Shown one piece after another: positions 35,201 to 43,751 of a stretch of 64,000 nt of DNA. Position 1 is the first letter of the stretch; the number at the start of each line of letters is the position of its first letter. Source of the stretch: Gracilimonas sp034520725 (GTDB lineage: Bacteria > Bacteroidota > Rhodothermia > Balneolales > Balneolaceae); assembly GCA_034520725.1 (NCBI GenBank), contig JAXHNH010000025.1, positions 186,001-250,000 on the forward strand, written 5' to 3'. Under the pieces are notes generated by a model. The model had not been told where the DNA came from. It worked only from the letters and a program-made list of their open reading frames with translations, and did not search any database. A program made the translations under genes and the position numbers.

Positions 35201-36676
35201 TCAGCTCTCTTCGTTTAAGACGATGGGACTATCGGTCTGGAAATCGTAGAGTGTAAGACGTCTCAGGTTATAGTAGCCCGTCCAGTAATTTCGGAGTGCC
35301 TGAATGTAACTGCGTCGGGCACTGTCTTTTTCATTCTGAGCAATGAACAGGTTCGTTATATCGATCTTACCGATCAGATAACGGTTCTTAGCCACATCAT
35401 ATCTTCTTTCTGCGATCTCATCTGACTGCTTTGCCAGTTCTACCTGATTTTGAAGCTGTGAAAACTCTCGCACTGTACTTCTCACATTCAAATCGAACTG
35501 TAGTTTCTGATAGGTGATCATATTTGCCGTTGCAGCCTGCTGATTCCTGGCAGCCTGTATTTCCGCGGTATTCTTTCCCCAGTTAAATATCGGAATCTGA
35601 AAACCTACTGAGAAGAACTGCCTGTTTTGAGGATCCTCATATAATCGATCAAAGTCTTCCGAAGTTTGATTCAACCCATAACTGGCTTGTATGGTCGCTG
35701 AAAAACCCGCGGCTTTTTTGGCCTGATCATAAGACTGATTCGCCTGTATTTCACTCAGCCGAAATTCGAGGGCCGTACTATTATTTTTCTGTGCCAGCTC
35801 AAGTGCCTTATCCACATCAATATTCAGTTCCGGTGCTTCTTCCGGGGCCAACACCTCTATTTCAACACCATCCGGAATTCCCAAAAGAGCTTTAAAGTTT
35901 TCTTCAGCTCGTTGAAAATTCAGCGTGGCAGTGGTCAATGATGTTTCGGCATTGCGCAGCTGTAATTCACTTTGGAGCAGGTCATTTTCAGCTATACTCC
36001 CAACCTGATAACGCCCTTGGGATATGTTATAAATAGAATCGTTAACAGTCACGTTAAACTCAGCCACTTCTATATTGATCTTGGCCAGCAGGAAATCAAA
36101 GAAACTTTGAGTTGTATTAAAAGCCAGATCTTCCATGTCTTCCACAAACTGTTTTTGAGCGATCTGATATCTCAGAGGCTCAGTCCGGTTTCTCCATTTC
36201 AGGCTATTGAATTGAAATAATGGCTGGCGATAGGTTGCCACCAATGGAGTACTTTGCCATAAATAAGTATTCTCCCCCTCAAAAATACCAAGCCGGGTTA
36301 TTCCGCTCGATAAGGATAAGTTACCACCTGTAGGCATAATACTTTGCTGAATACTTAGATCGACCGATGCCTCAGACTGTGTTCTGGATGAAAATATGAC
36401 CGATCCATTGTCCTGAATGTTGGAAAAGATGGATTTATTATAGTTAGGGGCTTCACCGCTTAAACCAAGACTTGGCAACAGATCTGCCCGGAATGACCGG
36501 TATCTCCATTTGGATGAGATCAACTCGAAATTTGCTGCCCTCGCAAGCGGACTCGAGTCTTTGGCGATCTCGATGCTTTCTTCAAGGGTAAGGGTTCTTT
36601 GTGTCTGAGCCTGAATGTCTGTTAACAATACAAGAGATCCGGCTAAAGCAATTATAAAAAATAAGGTTTTATTCAT
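35201..36676 (-). CDS. TolC family outer-membrane protein
   Basis: A 491-residue protein with a signal peptide (MNKTLFFIIALAGSLVLLTD, cleaved near IQAQTQ) and the duplicated helical repeats of outer-membrane efflux proteins (TLEESIEIAKDSSPLARAAN, DLLQSELQLRNAETSLTTAT, ARNQQAATANMITYQKLQFD). The start chosen is the ATG that overlaps the stop of the permease gene by eight bases; the longer frame lies wholly inside that gene. It forms the outer-membrane exit for the MacB-like permease and MacA-like adaptor encoded upstream. Confidence 0.92.
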   Translation of the reverse strand: MNKTLFFIIALAGSLVLLTDIQAQTQRTLTLEESIEIAKDSSPLARAANFELISSKWRYRSFRADLLPSLGLSGEAPNYNKSIFSNIQDNGSVIFSSRTQSEASVDLSIQQSIMPTGGNLSLSSGITRLGIFEGENTYLWQSTPLVATYRQPLFQFNSLKWRNRTEPLRYQIAQKQFVEDMEDLAFNTTQSFFDFLLAKINIEVAEFNVTVNDSIYNISQGRYQVGSIAENDLLQSELQLRNAETSLTTATLNFQRAEENFKALLGIPDGVEIEVLAPEEAPELNIDVDKALELAQKNNSTALEFRLSEIQANQSYDQAKKAAGFSATIQASYGLNQTSEDFDRLYEDPQNRQFFSVGFQIPIFNWGKNTAEIQAARNQQAATANMITYQKLQFDLNVRSTVREFSQLQNQVELAKQSDEIAERRYDVAKNRYLIGKIDITNLFIAQNEKDSARRSYIQALRNYWTGYYNLRRLTLYDFQTDSPIVLNEES

Positions 36677-38036
36677 GGCGCAAAGCGTGTACAGGATCAT
36701 GCATAGCAGCTCTTTTGGCGGGATAGTAACCAAATACCACTCCGATCAATACGGCCACTCCAAATGATATGAATATTGAAATTGGTGTAACGATGGTTGC
36801 AATATCAGCGGTTGCCTCAATCACATAACTGAAAGCTAATCCCAGCACTATTCCAAGAAATCCCCCGGTAATACTGATGGTCAAAGCTTCGGTCAAAAAC
36901 TGCAGTTCTATATCCTTTTTCTGTGCACCAACAGCCATTCTCACACCTATCTCGCGGAACCGCTCAACTACAGAAGCCAGCATAATATTCATGATACCAA
37001 TACCACCTACTATCAATGAAATAGAGGCAATAGTGGATAGTACAATATTAAAAATGCGTTTTGTTTGTTGTTCCTGTTGCAGAAGCTGTTCCGGCACTAT
37101 GATCTCAAAATCCACCACATTATTATGCCTTCTCTTTAGCATTCGGGATAGGATCTCTGCGATGGTGCCGCTGAATTTTGTATCCGTAACTTTTACGATG
37201 AGCCGGTCGAGTTGATTGTAGTTTCCATCACCGCTATCTCCTGAAGAATTTCCACCGGACGAAAAGATCATCATTCCACCGCCCATAACCACCGTTGAAC
37301 TACCACTTTGTTGCAGGTCATTGGAAGTCACTACCGCACGGTTTCTGAATCTCAAAAGTACGGTTGTTACCGGGGCGTAGATATCCAGGTTAAAATTTCG
37401 AATACCAAGATTTTCGATGTTTTCAGTAGAAACTTCCTTTTTCTCAAGTACTCCAACTACCGTCAACCAAAGGTGACCAACCTTTATCTTTTTGCCAATA
37501 GGATCTTCACCGGCAAAGAAACGCGTTTTCACATCATACCCGATCACACATACAGGATCAGCCTCGTTGATCTGGATCTCACTGAAATTACTCCCTTCTA
37601 CTATGTTGAAGTTACTGATGTCAAAATAATCTGTGTTCACCCCAACAAGTTTACCGGTTCTCATTCTTGCTTCACGAATAAAGCTGGTTTCATAAACGAT
37701 TTCGGGACTCAATTTTTCGATCTCAGGTACCAGTTCCCTGATGCTTATAAGATCTTCCATAGTGAGTCCGGGTGAGAATTTTGTGGACTGCTGCTGCTCA
37801 CCATCGTCAACGGAGCCTTGTCTTTGCTCTACAACCGGCTGAACGATCACGTTGTTGGTACCCAGCAGTTGCATTTGTGTCAGAACTTCCTGCTGTGCCC
37901 CGTTACCTATCGCCAGCATGGCAATCACAGATGACACTCCGAAAATAATACCCAGTGAGGTCAGAAAAGATCTCAGTTTATTTCGCTGAATAGCTTCAAG
38001 AGCAATGTCAAAGTTATATAGTATTTTCTGGAACAA
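36669..38036 (-). CDS. ABC transporter permease, MacB-like (no ATPase domain)
   Basis: A 455-residue membrane protein with one N-terminal helix (SFLTSLGIIFGVSSVIAMLA), a large periplasmic MacB-PCD-type domain and three C-terminal helices (GGIGIMNIMLASVVERFREI, ALTISITGGFLGIVLGLAF, ISIFISFGVAVLIGVVFGYYPA). This matches MacB/LolC-type permeases, except that there is no N-terminal nucleotide-binding domain, and no ABC ATPase gene is adjacent. The ATPase must be encoded elsewhere. It sits between the adaptor and TolC genes in one operon. Confidence 0.88.
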   Translation of the reverse strand: MFQKILYNFDIALEAIQRNKLRSFLTSLGIIFGVSSVIAMLAIGNGAQQEVLTQMQLLGTNNVIVQPVVEQRQGSVDDGEQQQSTKFSPGLTMEDLISIRELVPEIEKLSPEIVYETSFIREARMRTGKLVGVNTDYFDISNFNIVEGSNFSEIQINEADPVCVIGYDVKTRFFAGEDPIGKKIKVGHLWLTVVGVLEKKEVSTENIENLGIRNFNLDIYAPVTTVLLRFRNRAVVTSNDLQQSGSSTVVMGGGMMIFSSGGNSSGDSGDGNYNQLDRLIVKVTDTKFSGTIAEILSRMLKRRHNNVVDFEIIVPEQLLQQEQQTKRIFNIVLSTIASISLIVGGIGIMNIMLASVVERFREIGVRMAVGAQKKDIELQFLTEALTISITGGFLGIVLGLAFSYVIEATADIATIVTPISIFISFGVAVLIGVVFGYYPAKRAAMHDPVHALRHE

Positions 38037-38045
38037 GACAGACCT

Positions 38046-39305
38046 TTAATTTGATGTGATTGCTTCTTCCAAGTAGATCCTGTCAATACCCGCCGTATCG
38101 TCGGGCACTGAAAGATAGATCACATCATCCAGCGATAATCCCCGCTGAACAACCACTTCATTTTCATTCATAAGCCCAAGATCTACCTGCTGCATAACAG
38201 CAGAAAGCCCTGATTGCCTGAACACGAAACTTGTTGAATCCTGAACATGAATGGTCTCCAACGGAACGAACATGACATCATCCAACTCATCAACGATGAT
38301 CCGATTACTTGTGGTCATAGCGGGTCTTAAAGTAGAATCTGTCCCATTTATCTCAACCACAACCTCATATACCTTTGAATTAGAACCTGAACGCTGCTCG
38401 CCAATGTTGGCTACACTGGTTACACTTCCGGTCAGTGATTTATTTTGAATGGCATCAAGACCAATCACCACATTTTGACCTGAAGTTACCTTCTGAACGT
38501 CTACCTCATTTACATAAGTCACCGATTCCATCACTGAAAAGTCAGGTAATTCAGCCACGGTTGGGTTCCATGCACTTATTTCACTTCCTTCGGAAACTTT
38601 GGAATTATTGTTCATTCTTCGATAAATGATCATCCCGTTAGCCGGGGCAAGAACTGTAAACTCCTGCATCAGAGCGCGGATCTTATCCACTTCGTTTTGT
38701 TCCTCCTGCAGATCAGCTTCTACCTCACTCATCTGTGCTTCGGCCTGTTTAACCTTGGTAACGTAATTCTTTTTTTCCTGCTCCAGCTGGCGACGGGCCT
38801 TATCCAGATCAATTTCTGCCTGCCTTTGTACTGCCGGGGATTCATATTTTGACTGATCAAGAACAATTTGTCGCTCTTCAACCGCATACTCAAGATTGAT
38901 CAGATTATCACGGGCCTGAGAAAGAGTAAGCGTACTATCCAAAGAAACCTGAGTAACCTGCGATTGAGCCTGCTGTAATTCCAGCATCGCATCCTGAAGA
39001 CGGCCTGTAATTTCTGAGCGATCAAGCTCTGCAACAAAGTCACCTTTTTCGACGATAGTTCCTTCAGGTATCAATCTCTGTATGGTCAGGTTGAATAATC
39101 GCACATCACGTCCACCTTGCGGGCCACGTATCTCTACTGAATTTTTTGCCCTTAATTCTCCTGTGGTCATTACATCAACTACAAACTCTCCACTTTTTGG
39201 TGTCGTGGTTAACACGACTGAGTCGTCTGCATTACCCCCAAGCATCATCCAGCTGACGAGTAAAAGGGCAAGTGCACTTATTGGTATCCAATATTTTTTC
39301 TTCAT
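38046..39305 (-). CDS. MacA/HlyD-family periplasmic adaptor
   Basis: A 419-residue protein with an N-terminal membrane anchor (WIPISALALLLVSWMMLGG), a long alpha-hairpin of coiled coil (residues ~110-220, LQQAQSQVTQVSLD and following) and lipoyl/beta-barrel halves (LVAELDRSEITG-like VAELDRSEITGRLQ, PANGMIIYRRMNNNSK). It is first in the adaptor-permease-TolC operon, with a 9-bp gap to the permease. It should link the inner-membrane permease to the outer-membrane channel. Substrate is unknown. Confidence 0.88.
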   Translation of the reverse strand: MKKKYWIPISALALLLVSWMMLGGNADDSVVLTTTPKSGEFVVDVMTTGELRAKNSVEIRGPQGGRDVRLFNLTIQRLIPEGTIVEKGDFVAELDRSEITGRLQDAMLELQQAQSQVTQVSLDSTLTLSQARDNLINLEYAVEERQIVLDQSKYESPAVQRQAEIDLDKARRQLEQEKKNYVTKVKQAEAQMSEVEADLQEEQNEVDKIRALMQEFTVLAPANGMIIYRRMNNNSKVSEGSEISAWNPTVAELPDFSVMESVTYVNEVDVQKVTSGQNVVIGLDAIQNKSLTGSVTSVANIGEQRSGSNSKVYEVVVEINGTDSTLRPAMTTSNRIIVDELDDVMFVPLETIHVQDSTSFVFRQSGLSAVMQQVDLGLMNENEVVVQRGLSLDDVIYLSVPDDTAGIDRIYLEEAITSN

Positions 39306-39529
39306 GCGAGGTATTCTAATTGAATGATCCGGAATTTATAGCATTCCATTTCAGGTGAATATACTATAAAATTAGTTTTAATTTTAAGTGACTTCAATCA
39401 CCAAAGTAGATACCAATCAACGAGTAAACTTGCACCCTTAGTTATTAAAAATTGAAAAACAAGGCCTGCAAGACTTATTGTAAAACAGATCACTAATCAT
39501 AGTATTACGGAAAAAAGAAAAGCCTTCCG

Positions 39530-39952
39530 CTATTCTACTAAGGTATTATCAACCAAACCTGTTTCCAGATCGTAGGATGTGCCGTGGGTGGTGTTCTCCA
39601 GAATTTCCTTAGGGTCATTGTTCTCATCCACAATAACCACTTTTGGTTTATGCTCTTTGGCTTCTTCCGGAGTCATTTCTGCATAGCTGATCACAATGAT
39701 TCGATCGCCAACCTGAGTTTGACGAGCAGCAGCTCCATTAAGGCAGCAAACACGACTTCCCCGCTCACCGGGTATGGTATAGGTTTCAAGTCGTGCACCA
39801 TTGGTAATATTCAATACCTGCACTTTCTCATAAGGCAGTAAATTAGCTGCATCCAGCAAATCCTGATCTATGGTAATACTGCCTTCGTACATCAGGTTAG
39901 CTTCAGTAACTGCCATCTGGTGCAGTTTAGATTTGAACATCGTGATCTTCAT
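39530..39952 (-). CDS. panD: aspartate 1-decarboxylase
   Basis: A 140-residue PanD precursor. The self-cleavage site is intact: MYEGSITIDQDL with Ser25 in the Gly-Ser bond that yields the pyruvoyl cofactor. NGAAARQTQVGDRIIVISYA is also typical. It makes beta-alanine from aspartate for pantothenate and coenzyme A. It is nine bases downstream of panC on the same strand, so the two steps that feed pantothenate are co-transcribed. The C-terminal ~20 residues are a little longer than in enterobacterial PanD. Confidence 0.96.
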   Translation of the reverse strand: MKITMFKSKLHQMAVTEANLMYEGSITIDQDLLDAANLLPYEKVQVLNITNGARLETYTIPGERGSRVCCLNGAAARQTQVGDRIIVISYAEMTPEEAKEHKPKVVIVDENNDPKEILENTTHGTSYDLETGLVDNTLVE

Positions 39953-39961
39953 TATACTATA

Positions 39962-40813
39962 TCAGAGGTCTAAAATTATGTTGTCGATAAGGCGCGTTTT
40001 ACCCAAATAACCCGCGCCTGCTAATATATATGTCTTTCCTTCTTCCAGCTTTACAACCGGCTCCATGGTATGATGGGAAAACATATTAAGATAATCATTT
40101 TTGAAGCCTTTCGCTTCAAGTTCATCCTGTTGCTTTTTTAACAACTTTTCAGGCTCCAAAACTCCATTCCTGATCTCATTCTCTACACGCTTCAATGCCT
40201 GATAGAGTAGTGGAGCTATTTTACGGTGTTCTTCCGACAGGTAAGCATTCCTGCTACTTAAAGCCAGTCCATCCTCTGCTCTTTCTATCGGAGCTACTAT
40301 GATCTCAAGATTATGGTTGAACTCTTTGACCATCTGCCGGATGATCTGAACCTGCTGAATATCCTTTTGGCCGAAAACAGCAAAATCAGGTTCAACAATG
40401 TTAAAGAGCTTATTTACTATCAGAACAATGCCTTCAAAAAATCCCGGCCGGCTCCCTCCGTCCATATAATTATTGAGTTCCTGCACCTTAATGGATAGGT
40501 ACTTTTTACCGGAACCGTACATAATTTCATCATTTGGAGTGAAGACGATACCAACCCCTTCCTTATCACAAGACTTAATGTCATCATCCAGTTGTCGGGG
40601 ATAATCTTCAAAATCCTCGTTTGGGCCAAACTGTTCCGGGTTTACGTAAATGGAAACCACCACTTCATCGGCATGTGCTTTGGCCAACTCCATCAGGGAA
40701 AGGTGACCTCTGTGTAAGGCTCCCATTGTTGGGACAAACGCTACTGTTTTTCCCTCTCTTTTCAGGCGGTTGACCTGTTCCCTGATCTCATCAATGGTCT
40801 TACATTGTATCAT
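39962..40813 (-). CDS. panC: pantothenate synthetase
   Basis: A 283-residue enzyme with the nucleotidyl-transferase motif FVPTMGALHRGHLSLMELAK (HxGH) and the second ATP loop GLALSSRNAYLSE. It joins beta-alanine and pantoate in an ATP-dependent reaction. The FGQKDIQQVQIIRQM segment is also diagnostic. It is the first gene of the panC-panD pair. The DNA just upstream, near 40820-40850, carries two copies of a 12-base GTGAGTAAYGTG direct repeat, of unknown meaning. Confidence 0.96.
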   Translation of the reverse strand: MIQCKTIDEIREQVNRLKREGKTVAFVPTMGALHRGHLSLMELAKAHADEVVVSIYVNPEQFGPNEDFEDYPRQLDDDIKSCDKEGVGIVFTPNDEIMYGSGKKYLSIKVQELNNYMDGGSRPGFFEGIVLIVNKLFNIVEPDFAVFGQKDIQQVQIIRQMVKEFNHNLEIIVAPIERAEDGLALSSRNAYLSEEHRKIAPLLYQALKRVENEIRNGVLEPEKLLKKQQDELEAKGFKNDYLNMFSHHTMEPVVKLEEGKTYILAGAGYLGKTRLIDNIILDL

Positions 40814-40928
40814 ACAATTTTAAGTGAGTAATGTGAGTGAGTAACGTGCTACTTTTTATAAGGGCGCTTAAAGTAAGAATTTATTTACTGAAGTAAAGAC
40901 ATCAAGGTATAGCCACTTTTTAAAACAA

Positions 40929-40955
40929 AAAAAGCGCTCCTCGCAGAGCGCTTTT
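40929..40955 (-). terminator. Rho-independent terminator of the E2 acyltransferase gene
   Basis: A 10-bp stem (AAAAGCGCTC and GAGCGCTTTT) with a six-base loop, followed on the minus strand by a run of T. It lies about 25 bp after the E2 stop. Confidence 0.8.
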
Positions 40956-40979
40956 AAATACTTCTTTGTGTAATCCTTA

Positions 40980-42782
40980 TCAGACCGAACGATTCCTGTC
41001 GAAGTCTTCCAGGATCTCCTTGATCCTGTTAAGGAAGGCTCCACCATGGGCACCGTCAATAATTCGGTGATCATAACTCATGGACAAGAACATCATCTGA
41101 CGAATCGCGATCACATCACCGTCTTCAGTTTCCATCACAACCGGGCGTTTTTCAATAGCGCCGGTTCCAATAATAGCAACCTGTGGTTGATTTATGATCG
41201 GAGTTCCCATCAGGTTTCCAACACTACCATAATTGGTCATTGTGATGGTACCACCTACCAGATCATCAGGACTTAATTTCTTACTCCTTGCTTTGATAGC
41301 TACTTCGTTCACGGAGTTAGCAAGTCCGACCAGATTCTTCTCCTGAGCTTTCTTAATAACAGGAACGATAAGTCCGCCATCACCGCCTTCACCCAAGGCA
41401 ACGGCAAGTCCGAAGTTGATATCTTTTTTAACATGAATTTCATCTCCAACTACAGAGCTATTGATCAGTGGAAACTCAAGCATCGCCTTGATAATGGCTT
41501 CAACAAACAATGGAGTGAACGTCAGACGAGTACCGGTTTTCTCCTGAAACTCAACTTTGTTCGCATTTCTCCATTTCACCATATCTGTAACATCCACCTC
41601 AGCAAAAGTAGTAACATGAGCAGAGGTCTGCGTAGACTTGACCATGTGCTCGGCGATCATCTTACGCATGCGGTCCATTTTGATGACTTCCACCTCACCT
41701 GATGGTGAATGTCTGACATCAAGCTTACCGGCAGAGATAGAATCGCTTGAATCTGAAGAAGACTTCGAGGTCGGCTTACTCAAACCACCACCGGATGGAG
41801 CGGCCTGCTTCTGTGCTGCAGGGGCAGAAACCTTACCTGCTTTCTTGTCTTCTACATAGGAGAGAATATCCTGTTTGGAAACACGGCCATTTTGACCGGA
41901 ACCTTCAATATTTTCAAGTTCTTCCTGGCTGATTCCCTCTTCTTTTGCAATAGAACGAACCAATGGAGAATAAAATCTTCCGTCGCTGCCCATTCTTTGT
42001 GGTTCTGAACCACCGGCAGTTCCATTAGAAGAAGCTGCGGCAGGCTGACTTTGCGTTTCAGCAGATGAAGTTTCCTGTTTTTGCTCTTTCTTTGGAGCCG
42101 GGGCACTTCCGGAAGAAGCAACTGCGCCTTCTCCTGTAGCAATTACTGCAATGGTTTGGCCCACTTCAATAGTGTCATTTTCTTCTGCAAAGATCTCAAC
42201 CAAAGTACCTGATGCCGGTGATGGCACTTCACTGTCAACTTTATCAGTCGATATCTCAAGAAGTGTTTCATCTTCCTCAACTTTATCACCTACCTGCTTA
42301 TTCCAGCCAATAACGGTAGCTTCTACAACCGATTCACCCATTTGAGGCATCTGAACTTCAATCCGTTCACCTTCATCACCACCCGACGCAGCAGGAGCAG
42401 ATTCCTGTTCAGCAGGCTCACTCTCTTCTACAGACTCTTCTTGCTGAGTCTCAGTCTCAGCTTCTTCTTGTTGTGCTTCAGTATCTTCAGAATCAGATTC
42501 ATCCGATGAACCACCGGATGATACATCACCGGCAGCATCAGCATCCGTTTCAATTATGGCAATAGCATTCCCTACTTCAATTACATCACCTTCCTCAGCA
42601 AGGATCTCTACCAGCACACCTGCTTCCGGCGATGGCACCTCGGTATCAACTTTATCAGTGGCAACCTCGAGCAGCGTTTCGTCCACTTCCACAGTGTCAC
42701 CAACCTGTTTGGCCCACTCAATTACGGTACCTTCCATTACTGATTCGCCCATCTGGGGCATTACCACTTCTACCTTCGCCAT
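40980..42782 (-). CDS. 2-oxo acid dehydrogenase E2 acyltransferase (two lipoyl domains)
   Basis: A 600-residue protein with two N-terminal lipoyl domains, each with its lipoylated lysine in TDKVD (LLEVATDKVDTEVPS near residue 44, LLEISTDKVDSEVPS near 185), separated by Glu-rich linkers. A peripheral subunit-binding domain follows near 267-307 (RSIAKEEGISQEELENIEGS), then the catalytic domain with YDHRIIDGAHGG near residue 570, the DHxxDG acyltransferase signature. The E1 and E3 partners are not adjacent. The duplicated lipoyl domain and sequence type suggest pyruvate or branched-chain/2-oxoglutarate complexes; which cannot be decided. Confidence 0.92.
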   Translation of the reverse strand: MAKVEVVMPQMGESVMEGTVIEWAKQVGDTVEVDETLLEVATDKVDTEVPSPEAGVLVEILAEEGDVIEVGNAIAIIETDADAAGDVSSGGSSDESDSEDTEAQQEEAETETQQEESVEESEPAEQESAPAASGGDEGERIEVQMPQMGESVVEATVIGWNKQVGDKVEEDETLLEISTDKVDSEVPSPASGTLVEIFAEENDTIEVGQTIAVIATGEGAVASSGSAPAPKKEQKQETSSAETQSQPAAASSNGTAGGSEPQRMGSDGRFYSPLVRSIAKEEGISQEELENIEGSGQNGRVSKQDILSYVEDKKAGKVSAPAAQKQAAPSGGGLSKPTSKSSSDSSDSISAGKLDVRHSPSGEVEVIKMDRMRKMIAEHMVKSTQTSAHVTTFAEVDVTDMVKWRNANKVEFQEKTGTRLTFTPLFVEAIIKAMLEFPLINSSVVGDEIHVKKDINFGLAVALGEGGDGGLIVPVIKKAQEKNLVGLANSVNEVAIKARSKKLSPDDLVGGTITMTNYGSVGNLMGTPIINQPQVAIIGTGAIEKRPVVMETEDGDVIAIRQMMFLSMSYDHRIIDGAHGGAFLNRIKEILEDFDRNRSV

Positions 42783-42864
42783 AAAATTGTTTTGTTTTGC
42801 TGCCTGTAAGGCGGTTTGGGAAATTTTTAACTGACCCTAAAGTTCAGGATTATTCCAATTAGTT

Positions 42865-42872
42865 CAAAATTA
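42865..42872 (-). promoter_or_regulatory. candidate -7 element of the E2 gene promoter
   Basis: On the minus strand this reads TAATTTTG, an exact TAnnTTTG match about 83 bases before the E2 start; no convincing -33 box was found. A nearby AAAAGCGCTTTT palindrome (42895-42906) may be regulatory. Confidence 0.35.
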
Positions 42873-43015
42873 GTATCGTACTTTAAAAAAGTAGAAAAGC
42901 GCTTTTTTCAACCTTTTGCCTTTTTTTGCTCCAAATCACAGAGCTTTACAGGCAAAGACCATTTTGATTTATACAACGTTCAAATTCCTATGCCCAAATT
43001 CGGCTTTCTTGGGGG

Positions 43016-43046
43016 TTTGTCCTCACTTATGATTTTATTAACTTCG
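43016..43046 (+). promoter_or_regulatory. candidate frr promoter
   Basis: TTTG, then exactly 19 bases, then TAACTTCG fits the Bacteroidota consensus TTTG-N19-TAnnTTTG with one mismatch. It lies 38 bases before the frr start, a sensible 5' UTR length. Confidence 0.6.
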
Positions 43047-43084
43047 TGTTTTAGTCAAACACTATCTAAAATAGCCCTGGCATT

Positions 43085-43654
43085 ATGATACCGCAAGAAT
43101 TACAAGAAATTATTGACGAAGCTGAAATGCATATGGAAGAAGCCACCGGTTTCTTCAAAAAAGAACTTTCCCATGTTAGGGCCGGAAAGGCCAGCCCTGC
43201 GCTTCTTGAAGGCGTTAAGGTTGACTATTACGGCTCCAAAACGCCTCTTCAGCAGCTGGCCAGCGTTGGGGCCCCTGAACCAAGATTACTGGTAGTTCAA
43301 CCATACGATCGTTCTGCTATGGAAGATATCGAAAAAGCGATCATGTCGGCCGGGCTGGGTTTAAATCCAAGTAATGACGGCGATAGAATCCTGATTCCCC
43401 TACCTGTGTTGACTGAAGAGCGTCGTAAAGAATTGGTAAAACACTCCAAGGATATCGCCGAGCAAGCACGGATAAGTATTCGAAACTCACGCCGTAATGC
43501 AAATGATACCGTAAAGAAGACGGTAGAAAGTGAGTCCCTCTCCGAAGATTCTAAATATGAGGCTGAAGATATGATTCAAAAGCTAACCGATAGCTACACT
43601 GCCAAAGTGGAAGACATGCTCGAGAAAAAAGAAAAAGAAATCATGACGGTTTAA
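43085..43654 (+). CDS. frr: ribosome recycling factor
   Basis: A 189-residue protein, the usual length, with KKELSHVRAGKASPALLEGV, VDYYGSKTPLQQLASVGAPE and the helix-rich C terminus (DSYTAKVEDMLEKKEKEIM). RRF works with EF-G to split ribosomes after termination. The start chosen is the ATG 38 bases after the promoter pattern. It is followed at once by a large palindromic repeat and then by smc. It is not near pyrH or tsf, which often accompany it elsewhere. Confidence 0.97.
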   Translation: MIPQELQEIIDEAEMHMEEATGFFKKELSHVRAGKASPALLEGVKVDYYGSKTPLQQLASVGAPEPRLLVVQPYDRSAMEDIEKAIMSAGLGLNPSNDGDRILIPLPVLTEERRKELVKHSKDIAEQARISIRNSRRNANDTVKKTVESESLSEDSKYEAEDMIQKLTDSYTAKVEDMLEKKEKEIMTV

Positions 43655-43747
43655 GTGCTACAGTGCATGGGTGTTACAGTGTTAAGGTGGAATATACTTT
43701 ACACCTTAACACTGTAACACAGTAACACTTAATACACCGTAACACCA
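43655..43747. repeat. GTGTTAC palindromic repeat, copy 1 (between frr and smc)
   Basis: Two arms pair around a short loop; the core stem of 19 bp is perfect (GTGTTACAGTGTTAAGGTG with its complement), extended by imperfect GTGCTACAG/CACCGTAACACC-type outer arms. The copy lies right after the frr stop and ends four bases before the smc start. It belongs to a family with the copies at 48758 and 49289, and lacks a following T run. Confidence 0.85.
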
Positions 43748-43751
43748 TTCA

